This document shows positions 16,153 to 23,000 of a stretch of DNA of 64,000 bases, one piece after another. The stretch spans positions 2,046,001 to 2,110,000 of the forward strand of contig CBDDIR010000003.1 in NCBI GenBank assembly GCA_965229115.1, in the 5' to 3' direction. Source of the DNA: UBA7672 sp965229115 (GTDB taxonomy: Bacteria > Pseudomonadota > Alphaproteobacteria > Caulobacterales > Hyphomonadaceae). The notes under the pieces were generated by a model. That model saw only the letters and a program-made list of their open reading frames with translations. It was not told where the DNA came from and made no database searches. The translations under genes and the position numbers were made by a program. Numbering within the stretch: the first letter of the stretch is position 1; every line of letters starts with the position of its first letter.

Positions 16153-16359
16153 ATGATCATCTGCGTGTGTCGGGGCCTCAATACGACGAAAGTGAACGAC
16201 GCCATCGCGGCGGGCGCTCGCTCCCCTGCGCAGGTCCACAAGCATCACCAAACGACGATAAATTGCGGAAAATGCTGCGAAACTGTCTGCGGGATGATCC
16301 GCGAACAGGCGCAGGATGACGTCTGCTCGTCGCAGCGGGTTCTTGTCGCCGCGGAGTGA
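16153..16359 (+). CDS. bfd: Bacterioferritin-associated ferredoxin
   Basis: 68 residues from ATG 16153; no ribosome site is visible, so the transcript may be leaderless. The four [2Fe-2S] ligands are C4 and C6 (MIICVCRGLN) and C38 and C41 (INCGKCC), the Bfd pattern CxC...CxxC. Bfd donates electrons to bacterioferritin so that stored ferric iron is reduced and released. The bacterioferritin gene follows 154 nt downstream in the same direction, which strongly supports the call. The frame extends upstream without family similarity. Confidence 0.85.
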   Translation: MIICVCRGLNTTKVNDAIAAGARSPAQVHKHHQTTINCGKCCETVCGMIREQAQDDVCSSQRVLVAAE

Positions 16360-16513
16360 TCCGTGCGAACGAGACGTCCTCTCATTCGCGAAAATTCCTT
16401 TTAAAAACAACTTGAAAAGCTCCCTGAGTCGGGGTCTTAAGAGCCGTGTTGCGCGTTATGCCTAACGAGGCGCTTTCCGGCCTCCCCCGACCGCCCTTTG
16501 AAGGAGCCCGCCC

Positions 16514-17008
16514 ATGAAAGGCGATCCCAAGATCATCGAGTTCCTGAACCAGGCGCTCAAGAACGAGCTTACGGCCATCAACCAGTACTTCCTGCACTCC
16601 CGGATGCTGCGGGACTGGGGCGTCTCGGAACTGGCCGCCAACGAGTACAAGGAATCGATCGAGGAGATGAATCACGCCGATTGGCTGATCGAGCGCATCC
16701 TCTTCCTCGAGGGCCTTCCGAACCTGCAGGACCTGGGCAAGATCTTCATCGGCGAGAACGTCCAGGAGATCCTGGAGTGCGATATGAAGGTCGAGCAGAT
16801 CGCCGTTCCAGTCCTGAAAGACGGGATCGAGTATGCCGAGAAGATCCGCGACTACGGCACGCGCGACCTGCTGTTCAAGATCCTCCACAACGAGGAAGAG
16901 CACATCGATTATCTCGAAACGCAGTTCGACCTCATCTCGCAGATGGGCATCCAGAACTACGTGCAGCTGCAATCGAAGCCGAACGCTTCGCAGGCGCTGG
17001 ACAAGTAG
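16514..17008 (+). CDS. bfr: Bacterioferritin
   Basis: 164 residues, the usual Bfr length. AAGGAG lies 7 nt before the ATG. Ferroxidase ligands are E18, E51, H54 and later Glu/His (ILHNEEEHIDYLE), and the haem ligand Met52 is present (EEMNHADWLIE). It forms a 24-subunit cage that oxidises and stores iron. It lies directly downstream of bfd. The spacer 16360-16513 holds an A/T-rich patch (about 16385-16415), so bfr may also have its own promoter. Confidence 0.95.
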   Translation: MKGDPKIIEFLNQALKNELTAINQYFLHSRMLRDWGVSELAANEYKESIEEMNHADWLIERILFLEGLPNLQDLGKIFIGENVQEILECDMKVEQIAVPVLKDGIEYAEKIRDYGTRDLLFKILHNEEEHIDYLETQFDLISQMGIQNYVQLQSKPNASQALDK

Positions 17009-17022
17009 GACTTACGCCGGTC

Positions 17023-17056
17023 ACCTCCCCTCGCCGCTGACGCGGCTTGGGGAGGT
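17023..17056 (+). promoter_or_regulatory. Hairpin that covers the ribosome site of the RidA-like gene
   Basis: Arms ACCTCCCC and GGGGAGGT pair perfectly, with an inner GCCGC/GCGGC stem. The right arm contains the GGAGG used by the next ATG (17061). It could end bfr transcription weakly or mask the ribosome site; there is no T-run. Confidence 0.45.
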
Positions 17057-17060
17057 TCCG

Positions 17061-17537
17061 ATGTGGCGGTTATTGGTTGTTGGCGTGATGGTGGCGGCTT
17101 CGGGCTGCGCTGCGCTGGACTACAGGAACGCCAGCGGGTCTGATCCCGCGATGATCAAGCGTTTCAATCCCTCATCTGTCGCCGCGCCCATGTCGCCTTA
17201 CAGCCATGGCGTGAGCGTGCCTGCCGGCATGCGGATCGTGACGACTGCGGGACAAGTCGGGATCACGAAGGATGGCGTGACGCCGCCCAGCGTTGAGGAA
17301 CAGCTTGAGCTGATCTGGCAGAACACGGCGGCGATCCTGGCCGAGGACGGTCTGAAGCTTTCCGACATCACGAGCATACGCGGCTACATTGTGAGCCGTG
17401 ATGCGCTGGCCGCGTTTCGCGCGGCATTCCGGAAATATCTGGGCGATGTGAATCCGACATCGACGCTGGTGGTGGTGAAGGAGCTGGTGGCGCCGCAGTT
17501 CCTGGTCGAGATTGAAGTGGTCGCGGCAGGGAGATGA
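17061..17537 (+). CDS. RidA-family lipoprotein
   Basis: 158 residues from ATG 17061 with GGAGG 6 nt upstream. A lipobox (VAASGC, Cys16) predicts a lipoprotein, unusual for RidA-type proteins, which are normally cytosolic. The Rid fold is seen in SPYSHGVSVPAGMRIVTTAGQVGI and DVNPTSTLVVVKELVAPQFLVEIEV. The Arg of deaminating RidA, expected in the P-x-R-S motif, is replaced (PTST), so enamine deaminase activity is doubtful. It overlaps the following VOC gene by ATGA and is therefore cotranslated. Confidence 0.8.
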   Translation: MWRLLVVGVMVAASGCAALDYRNASGSDPAMIKRFNPSSVAAPMSPYSHGVSVPAGMRIVTTAGQVGITKDGVTPPSVEEQLELIWQNTAAILAEDGLKLSDITSIRGYIVSRDALAAFRAAFRKYLGDVNPTSTLVVVKELVAPQFLVEIEVVAAGR

Positions 17538-17959
17538 GCGGCTTCTTCCATCATCTGGATCTGACGGTTTCCGATCCGGTGAAGTCGCGGCCGCTGTATG
17601 AGCTGTTCCTCGGGCATTGCGGGTTCACGCTGAAAGGCGCGGAGGCGGATTGGGCGGGGTTCGGGCTGGGCGACAAACGCTATCCATGCATCACGCTGAT
17701 GAAGGCGACGGGCGACGGTGCGACGCGGACGCATGACCGCTATTCGCCGGGGCTGCATCACCTGGCGCTGCGGGCTGGCTCGCGGGCGGATGTGGACGCG
17801 CTGTATGCGAAGCTGACGGCATTTGGCGCGACGATCCTCGATGCACCGGCGGAGTATCCTGATTATGGCCCTGGCTATTACGCGGTGTTCTTTGCGGACC
17901 CGGATGGGATGAAGCTGGAATACGTGTTCACGCCGCCGGGCGCGGAGACGCGGGTTTAG
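17534..17959 (+). CDS. VOC family (glyoxalase-like) protein
   Basis: 141 residues. It starts with FFHHLDLTVSDPVKSRPLYELFL and has SPGLHHLALRAGSRADVDAL and FFADPDGMKLEYVF, giving the His/His/Glu metal ligands of the vicinal oxygen chelate fold. The single two-module domain would be a metal-dependent lyase, isomerase or dioxygenase; the substrate is unknown. Its start overlaps the stop of the RidA-like lipoprotein gene. Confidence 0.85.
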   Translation: MSGFFHHLDLTVSDPVKSRPLYELFLGHCGFTLKGAEADWAGFGLGDKRYPCITLMKATGDGATRTHDRYSPGLHHLALRAGSRADVDALYAKLTAFGATILDAPAEYPDYGPGYYAVFFADPDGMKLEYVFTPPGAETRV

Positions 17960-17974
17960 AGTTGGGGGCGTTGC

Positions 17975-18655
17975 GTGCTTGATCCTGAAAATCTGTCGGA
18001 GCCCAAGGCTGCGCGACGCTCGCAGATGAACTGGCGGCTGTGGCTGCTGACGGCGGGATTCGAGAGCGCGATGATCGTGCTGTCGCTACTGCTGGGCCTG
18101 TGGCTGACGAACTGGGCGCAGGATGCGAGCGAGAAGCGGCGTGTCGACGACATGCGCGGCTACATCCTGCAGGAGATAAAGGCCAATCGTGCGTTGGTGC
18201 TGGCGGATGCACATCTCGGGCATCACCGCAGATTGCGAGACACGATCGGCGCGATTACGGACATGGATGTTACGCTTGCGGAGGCGCGACCCGCGTTTCA
18301 GGCCATCACCAAGACGGGCGTTCATCTGCCGCCAGTGGATGACAGCGTGTGGCGGAGCGTTTCATCGGGCGACCTGCTGGAGCATATGCCGCCGGAGCAG
18401 GTGTTTGAGCTGGCGCGGGTCTATCGCGTGCAGGAGGATCTGAAGCTGATCAACGACACACTGTATCAGACGCTGACGCGACTGCCTGCCGATCTGATGC
18501 GGAGTGATCGACCGGCTGGTTCGGTGATGCAGATGTATCTCGGATTGTCGGATCTGATTGCTGCGGAAGAACAACTGGCGAAGCAGTCGGACAAGGCGCT
18601 GGCGATGTTCGAACCTGCGGACAAGAAGCCTACGGCCGCGCCGCCGCCGACCTGA
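17975..18655 (+). CDS. Single-pass membrane protein of unknown function
   Basis: 226 residues from GTG 17975 after a G-rich stretch. One helix (FESAMIVLSLLLGLWLTNWA) is followed by EKRRVDDMRGYILQEIKANRALV and a helical soluble domain. The arrangement of a helix ending in LTNW followed by a Glu/Arg-rich start resembles DUF6090-type proteins. No catalytic motif is seen. It overlaps the 3' end of the convergent hydrolase gene by 26 nt. Confidence 0.65.
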   Translation: MLDPENLSEPKAARRSQMNWRLWLLTAGFESAMIVLSLLLGLWLTNWAQDASEKRRVDDMRGYILQEIKANRALVLADAHLGHHRRLRDTIGAITDMDVTLAEARPAFQAITKTGVHLPPVDDSVWRSVSSGDLLEHMPPEQVFELARVYRVQEDLKLINDTLYQTLTRLPADLMRSDRPAGSVMQMYLGLSDLIAAEEQLAKQSDKALAMFEPADKKPTAAPPPT

Positions 18656-19412
18656 GGAAGGCGCCATACATGCGGTGGGCGCGTTCGGTGAGGGCGGGAT
18701 CGTAGCGGACCCGCCAGTCCTGTGCTTCGATCTCGTCGAAGGCATGGGTCGCGCCTTCGAAGATTTCAACATTGATGGGCGATGACGGCGTGCGCATGCG
18801 GCCGAGCACGCGGACGACGGACTTGCCGCCGACGACGGTGTCTGCCGTGCCGACGATGGCTTGCACGGGTACGTCAACGCGGAGGCCGTAGGATGGCGCG
18901 AGAGCGCCGATGCCCTGGTAGGGGTAGATGACGAATGCGCCGGCGAGGCCTGCGAGCGGCTCGTCGGGCAGGCCGTAGATGCGCGTCGCGTTCTCGATCT
19001 GGCGGCCGGGCGTCATCGACATGGCGTCGAGCGCGGTCCAGCCGCCATGGCTCCACCCGGCGATGACGATGCGGTTGGGATCGACCCATGGCTGTCGGCG
19101 GGCCCATTCCATCATTGCGAAGAGATCGCCTGCCCGCTCGCGGCCCCAGAGCTGGAGGCCGGTGCAGACAGTTGCGTAGGCTTCAAGGCGCGAGATGCGA
19201 CGATGGCCATAGCTGTCGACAACGAGCGCGGCCCAGCCGGCGGCACGGGCGACGGCCGCCCAGCGTTCCTGCAGGTTCTTCTTGCCGCCGCAGCCGTGGA
19301 ACTGGAGCACGATGGGGAATGGCCCCTCGCCTTCAGGCTTGTAGAGCTCGCTGTCGCGCATCAGGTCCGTGATGCGCTGGTCGACGGATTCCCGCTTGAA
19401 AGCGGGCTTCAT
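18630..19412 (-). CDS. Dienelactone hydrolase-type alpha/beta hydrolase
   Basis: 260 residues from ATG 19412, which overlaps the stop of the upstream DUF4105 gene (ATGA). The nucleophile Ser is in VIAGWSHGGWTALDAM, a likely acid in AIVGTADTVVGG and the His in EGATHAFDEIEAQDW. The oxyanion strand is IVLQFHGCGGKKNLQ. The fold and motifs match the dienelactone hydrolase group, but the nucleophile is Ser rather than the Cys of true dienelactone hydrolase, so the substrate is open. No signal peptide is evident. Confidence 0.85.
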   Translation of the reverse strand: MKPAFKRESVDQRITDLMRDSELYKPEGEGPFPIVLQFHGCGGKKNLQERWAAVARAAGWAALVVDSYGHRRISRLEAYATVCTGLQLWGRERAGDLFAMMEWARRQPWVDPNRIVIAGWSHGGWTALDAMSMTPGRQIENATRIYGLPDEPLAGLAGAFVIYPYQGIGALAPSYGLRVDVPVQAIVGTADTVVGGKSVVRVLGRMRTPSSPINVEIFEGATHAFDEIEAQDWRVRYDPALTERAHRMYGAFLRSAAARP

Positions 19413-20257
19413 TCGCCGTGTCGCTTGTGCAGCTCGGCCAGCAGCGTGCGGTCGAAGTCGCGGCTGGCGAGATCGTTCCAACCGCGCAGCTGATCGCCGA
19501 TGGAGGCGAGATCGCGAGCGGCGGCGAAGGTCTGGCCGGGTATCATCTTCAGGTCATACAGCCTTTGCGGCGAGTAGCCGGTGAGGATCCAAGAGTGATG
19601 CCACGCCAGCTTGGCGGTTTTCGCAAGCTCGTTTGTGCAGTTGGAGAACAGCGTATTGTAGAAGCGCGGATGGATCTGGATGTCGACCGAGCGCTCTAAA
19701 AGGCCGCGCAGGAAGGCCTGTTTCTGTTCCGCCGACAGCGTCAGAGGATAGATGTAGATATCCTTCTTCAGATAGACGGCGCGGCGTTCGAGCAGCTCCT
19801 TCGCCGTGTTCCACATATAGGCAAGCTCGTACTTGTTCAGCAGGCCTTCGACGGCATCATAGGTTTCGTCCTTCTCTAGGCGCGCTTCGACCGTGAGGCC
19901 GACGATGCGGTCATCGGGAAATTCGAACAGCAGGAGCGTATGGGCGGCATAGGGCTGGCCGGGCTGGGGCTCGACCATGAGCCAGATGTTCTTCACCTCT
20001 GAGATCTTCGCGGCGAAGCTGGTCGAGTCTTTCGTGGCAGGGCTGTCGGGCGTATAAGTCCAGTCCATCACAGGATCGAGGGCGAAGTCGTCGCCGGCGA
20101 TCGTCACCTTCGGCATGACGGCGAGGTTTTCGGTCCAGTCGCGATCGAGGCGCGGCGTGGCCGACGACATGTAGATCATGAAGCCAACGATCAACGCGGC
20201 GACGAAAATGCCCGCCGTCAACCATGGGCGTGACTTGATGAAGTTCAGTATCGGCAT
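19409..20257 (-). CDS. DUF4105 domain membrane protein
   Basis: 282 residues from ATG 20257 with GGGGGAGG about 5 nt upstream. One N-terminal helix (WLTAGIFVAALIVGFMIYM) anchors a DUF4105 domain: KNIWLMVEPQPGQPYAAHTLLLFEF and IHPRFYNTLFSNCTNELAKTA, with the conserved NC and His residues thought to resemble a papain-type site. Biochemical activity is unproven for the family. It is translationally coupled to the downstream hydrolase gene. Confidence 0.8.
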   Translation of the reverse strand: MPILNFIKSRPWLTAGIFVAALIVGFMIYMSSATPRLDRDWTENLAVMPKVTIAGDDFALDPVMDWTYTPDSPATKDSTSFAAKISEVKNIWLMVEPQPGQPYAAHTLLLFEFPDDRIVGLTVEARLEKDETYDAVEGLLNKYELAYMWNTAKELLERRAVYLKKDIYIYPLTLSAEQKQAFLRGLLERSVDIQIHPRFYNTLFSNCTNELAKTAKLAWHHSWILTGYSPQRLYDLKMIPGQTFAAARDLASIGDQLRGWNDLASRDFDRTLLAELHKRHGE

Positions 20258-20355
20258 GCCGCCTCCCCCGGGGTAGCGCAGACAAGCACGGCATGCGGGC
20301 GAGCGCAAAGGGGCACCAGGGCCTTGAAACAGACTGAAATCACGACTGATTTGGG

Positions 20356-20370
20356 CTACACAACCTGTAG
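20356..20370. promoter_or_regulatory. Dyad upstream of luxI-like gene
   Basis: CTACA (20356-20360) and TGTAG (20366-20370) form a perfect inverted repeat around CAACC, and the right part reads ACCTGTAG, the left half of a classical lux box. It lies 84 nt before the synthase start. A LuxR-type site is possible but not proven. Confidence 0.4.
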
Positions 20371-20453
20371 TTGCTTTTGTTAATTGCCCTCGCCATATTG
20401 ACGTTTGCCGTTGTCGCCGTTGGTTGGGCTTCTGCGCCGGTTGGGGAAAATTG

Positions 20454-21344
20454 ATGATTCATGTGGTGTCGCTGGCCAACCAGCATCTCTATGCGCGTCA
20501 GCTCGATTCGATGTTCAGGATGCGCCACGCTTTCTATGTCGAAGGCCATGGCTGGGCGGGGCTAACCTCCCACGATGGCCGCGAGACGGACGAGTTCGAC
20601 GATGAGCATGCCGTCTATCTGATGAGCATTGATCCGTTCGGCGATGTGGCGGCGTCGGTGCGGCTCAATCCGACAACGCAGCCGACCTTGCTGAAGAAGT
20701 TCGCGGACTGGTCTGACGAGGCGCTGCCGGAAACGGATGGGGTGTGGGACATTTCGCGCTGGATCGCAGCGCCCCAGCACAGGCGATCGACCAATCCGCG
20801 CTGGCCTTCGAATCATCAGCGGGAACTGATGGCGGGCATACTTGAGTTCTGCCTGTCACGCGGACTAACGCATCTCACCATGTTGGCCGAGTTGCGCCTG
20901 GCGGAGCGGATCGCGAGTTATGGCTGGCCGCTTCGCTATCTCGGCGCGCCGCGGGAGTATGAGGGCGGCAAAGGCACGGCGGTCGCGGCGGAGATCGAGG
21001 TTGGGCAGCATGTACTGGCGCTGACACGCGCGAAGACCGGCGTGATGAAGCGGATGCTGGTGGAGGTTGATCCGGCGAAGCTGGATCCTGCGGGCGCCTC
21101 GGTCAGTGCGTCGGACGAGTTGCGGGAGGCAGCGCTGGCGATTGGCGCGGCGCGACTGCAGGCGCTGGTGCGAGCGTTGTCACAGAACATCGCCGGCGTT
21201 GAGGATCGGCCGCGGGCCATCGAGCTCGTGGGCGCGATCAATCGGCTGCTGGAAGCGGCGGGCGTGAGTCTCGAATCGGAAGGCGAAGGCGCGTCGCCAC
21301 CTGTGCCGTCGTCGACCGAGGCAAAGCGAGCCGCCGCATCCTGA
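20454..21344 (+). CDS. LuxI-family acyl-homoserine-lactone synthase, extended
   Basis: 296 residues from ATG 20454. The LuxI core fits: R24, F27, W34 (MRHAFYVEGHGWAGL), the acidic cluster DEFDDEHAVYL, R70 (ASVRLNPTTQPTLL) and W98-D-I-S-R102-W. Most LuxI proteins are about 200-230 residues; here about 90 extra residues follow EIEVGQHVLAL, ending in a low-complexity Glu/Ala/Ser tail. It would make an acyl-homoserine lactone from SAM and acyl-ACP or acyl-CoA. No luxR-type gene is adjacent or elsewhere in the window, so it looks orphaned here. Confidence 0.75.
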   Translation: MIHVVSLANQHLYARQLDSMFRMRHAFYVEGHGWAGLTSHDGRETDEFDDEHAVYLMSIDPFGDVAASVRLNPTTQPTLLKKFADWSDEALPETDGVWDISRWIAAPQHRRSTNPRWPSNHQRELMAGILEFCLSRGLTHLTMLAELRLAERIASYGWPLRYLGAPREYEGGKGTAVAAEIEVGQHVLALTRAKTGVMKRMLVEVDPAKLDPAGASVSASDELREAALAIGAARLQALVRALSQNIAGVEDRPRAIELVGAINRLLEAAGVSLESEGEGASPPVPSSTEAKRAAAS

Positions 21345-21396
21345 GGTTGCGCCGCCGTGTAGCGCTTTTTTCTGACGCCCTGCCCCAAAACGGAAA

Positions 21397-21420
21397 CAGC
21401 CCGGTCTTTCGACCGGGCTG
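21397..21420 (-). terminator. Intrinsic terminator between luxI-like and ompA-type genes
   Basis: CAGCCCGGTC (21397-21406) and GACCGGGCTG (21411-21420) pair perfectly around TTTC. On the minus strand it is followed by TTTCCGTTTTGG, so it mainly serves the OmpA gene; on the plus strand CTCCTTCGTTT follows, so it may be bidirectional. Confidence 0.75.
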
Positions 21421-21449
21421 CTCCTTCGTTTCTAGACGACTGACCGCGA

Positions 21450-22601
21450 TTAGCGACCGATCGTGATCTGCACTTCTGCGCGACGGTTGAGCGGCTCGCG
21501 AGCGCCGTCCGGACGCGGCTCGGCCGGGTCGGATTCGCCACGTGCTTCCGTCTTGATCGAAGCGGCGGAGACGCCGGCAGCAACCAGAGCTTGTTTCACG
21601 ATATCCGCGCGGCGAGCCGAGAGTTTATCGTTGTAGGCAGGCGTACCCGACGAGTCGGTGTGGCCTTCGACGTTGGTGAGCGTGATCGAGCAACCGCCGG
21701 TTTTGGCGCGAGCCACAGCAGCGTTGATCGTGTCACGGTTGACCGAGGTGAGGTCCGAGCGATCCCACTCGAAGTACACCACGAACGGAGCCGGCTGAGC
21801 CGAGCAAGCCTGAGCAACCTGCGTCTCCGTGGAAGGAGGCGGCGGCGGCGGAGGCGGAGGCGGCGGCGGAGGCGGGGGCGGCGGGGGCGGCGGCGGCGGG
21901 GCCGGCGGCGGCGGGGCAGCGAACTGCCAACGGATGCCGGCGCTCACAGCGTGCTCGTCCCAACGACCTTCGTAACCACCATCGCGGCCCTGCCACGAGA
22001 GGTCTTGAGCGGCGGTGTAGGTGTAGCCGATGTCCACCGTCAGCTGTTCCGACATCTTGATGCCGAAGCCAGCGAGGGCGTTGTAGGCAAACGACGTGTC
22101 GCTGTCGTCGAAGCCGTTCGTCGGGAAGCCGCCCGGAGCGGCGTACAGCGACGAGACTTTCGAGTCGACGCGAGCAGCGCCAACGCCGACGCCGAGGTAC
22201 GGGACGATGTTGCCGCCCGTTTCGAAGTCTTTGATGGCGTTGAACATGAGCGTCGTGACGCGGGTCGAACCAGCGCCATCCGGACCAGCCGTGCCAGCCG
22301 GGCGGGTGCCAACGAACGTGTTCGGCACGTCGAACTTGCTGTTGCGATAGCCAACCACGCCTTCAAGGCGGAAGGCATCAAAGCCGTAGCCGAAGCCAAG
22401 GTTGAACACCGGGTCGACTTTCGGCGACATCAGCGTATCGATTTGGCCGTTCTTATTCGGGCCGGTTGCGTCGACATCCTGGATGCCATCAACCACAGCG
22501 CCGACTTTACCGACGCCATACCAGCCATCTTGAGCATGAGCAGTTGCGCCAACAGACACCAAGCCGGCGGCCGCGGTGGCGCACAATAGTGCTTTCTTCA
22601 T
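21450..22601 (-). CDS. OmpA-family outer membrane protein with polyproline hinge
   Basis: 383 residues from ATG 22601 with GGGGA 7 nt upstream. A signal peptide (MKKALLCATAAAGLVSVGATAHA) precedes an eight-stranded beta-barrel-type domain (FNLGFGYGFDAFRLEGVVGY; VPYLGVGVGAARV; LTVDIGYTYTA). Residues 230-256 are 26 prolines and one alanine. The C-terminal OmpA domain has the peptidoglycan-binding features NVEGHTDSSGTPAYNDKLSARRAD and RGESDPAEP with LNRRAEV. It links the outer membrane to the cell wall. The proline hinge would let the periplasmic domain reach far. A terminator follows the gene. Confidence 0.95.
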   Translation of the reverse strand: MKKALLCATAAAGLVSVGATAHAQDGWYGVGKVGAVVDGIQDVDATGPNKNGQIDTLMSPKVDPVFNLGFGYGFDAFRLEGVVGYRNSKFDVPNTFVGTRPAGTAGPDGAGSTRVTTLMFNAIKDFETGGNIVPYLGVGVGAARVDSKVSSLYAAPGGFPTNGFDDSDTSFAYNALAGFGIKMSEQLTVDIGYTYTAAQDLSWQGRDGGYEGRWDEHAVSAGIRWQFAAPPPPAPPPPPPPPPPPPPPPPPPPPPPSTETQVAQACSAQPAPFVVYFEWDRSDLTSVNRDTINAAVARAKTGGCSITLTNVEGHTDSSGTPAYNDKLSARRADIVKQALVAAGVSAASIKTEARGESDPAEPRPDGAREPLNRRAEVQITIGR

Positions 22602-22721
22602 TACCGTTCCCCTTGTCCAAAGGTATTCCCCGGTGTCCGGAGGCCGGCACCGGGTCATAAACGCGGTCGCCCCGCATTATGATCCCGCGTTACACGCTTT
22701 TTTTTGGGTTGCCCATATGAT

Positions 22722-22773
22722 CCCGAGCCGAACGGCAGGGCACCGTGCTTTTTCGGCACCTGCGGGGCTCGGG
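22722..22773. other. Structured leader element
   Basis: Arms CCCGAGCC and GGCTCGGG are perfectly paired and enclose GCAGG/CCTGC and GTGC/GCAC pairs around a TTTTT-containing loop. No clear T-tail follows on either strand, so it looks more like a structured mRNA leader than a terminator. Confidence 0.4.
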
Positions 22774-22903
22774 GGCAACACGATTTCCTGTTTGCAATCC
22801 AACCAAGGCGATTAACGCACGAGATCCGTCCTGGATTTAGGTCCGTGGGCATAATTTTCGATTCGCCCGGCGGGTGCTCGCCGTAGCGACAACCTGATTA
22901 TGA

Positions 22904-22925
22904 GAATCAAACCAAGGTTTGATTC
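22904..22925. promoter_or_regulatory. Operator candidate upstream of the monooxygenase
   Basis: GAATCAAACC (22904-22913) and GGTTTGATTC (22916-22925) are perfect 10-bp inverted repeats with a 2-nt spacer, 75 nt before the monooxygenase start. This is typical of a TetR- or similar dimer-binding operator; the regulator is not known. Confidence 0.55.
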
Positions 22926-23000
22926 ACTAACGCCCCGCCTGATTGCGGTTTGCCGCAGCGGTCCTACCCTACCCTTCGGGGACTTTGCGGAGGTCGGGCT

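Larger units (their letters stand above)
22602..23000. other. Divergent intergenic region of ompA-type and monooxygenase genes
   Basis: 399 nt with no gene. It contains a long structured element (arms CCCGAGCC 22722-22729 and GGCTCGGG 22766-22773, with inner GTGC/GCAC pairing) and a perfect 10-bp inverted repeat at 22904-22925, both listed separately. The A/T-rich run at about 22697-22708 may belong to the ompA promoter or leader. Confidence 0.6.

Noticed and set aside
21834..21914. GGC-type repeat run that might be taken as a CRISPR or microsatellite
   Set aside because: It is the proline hinge of the OmpA-family gene in frame; there are no spacers.
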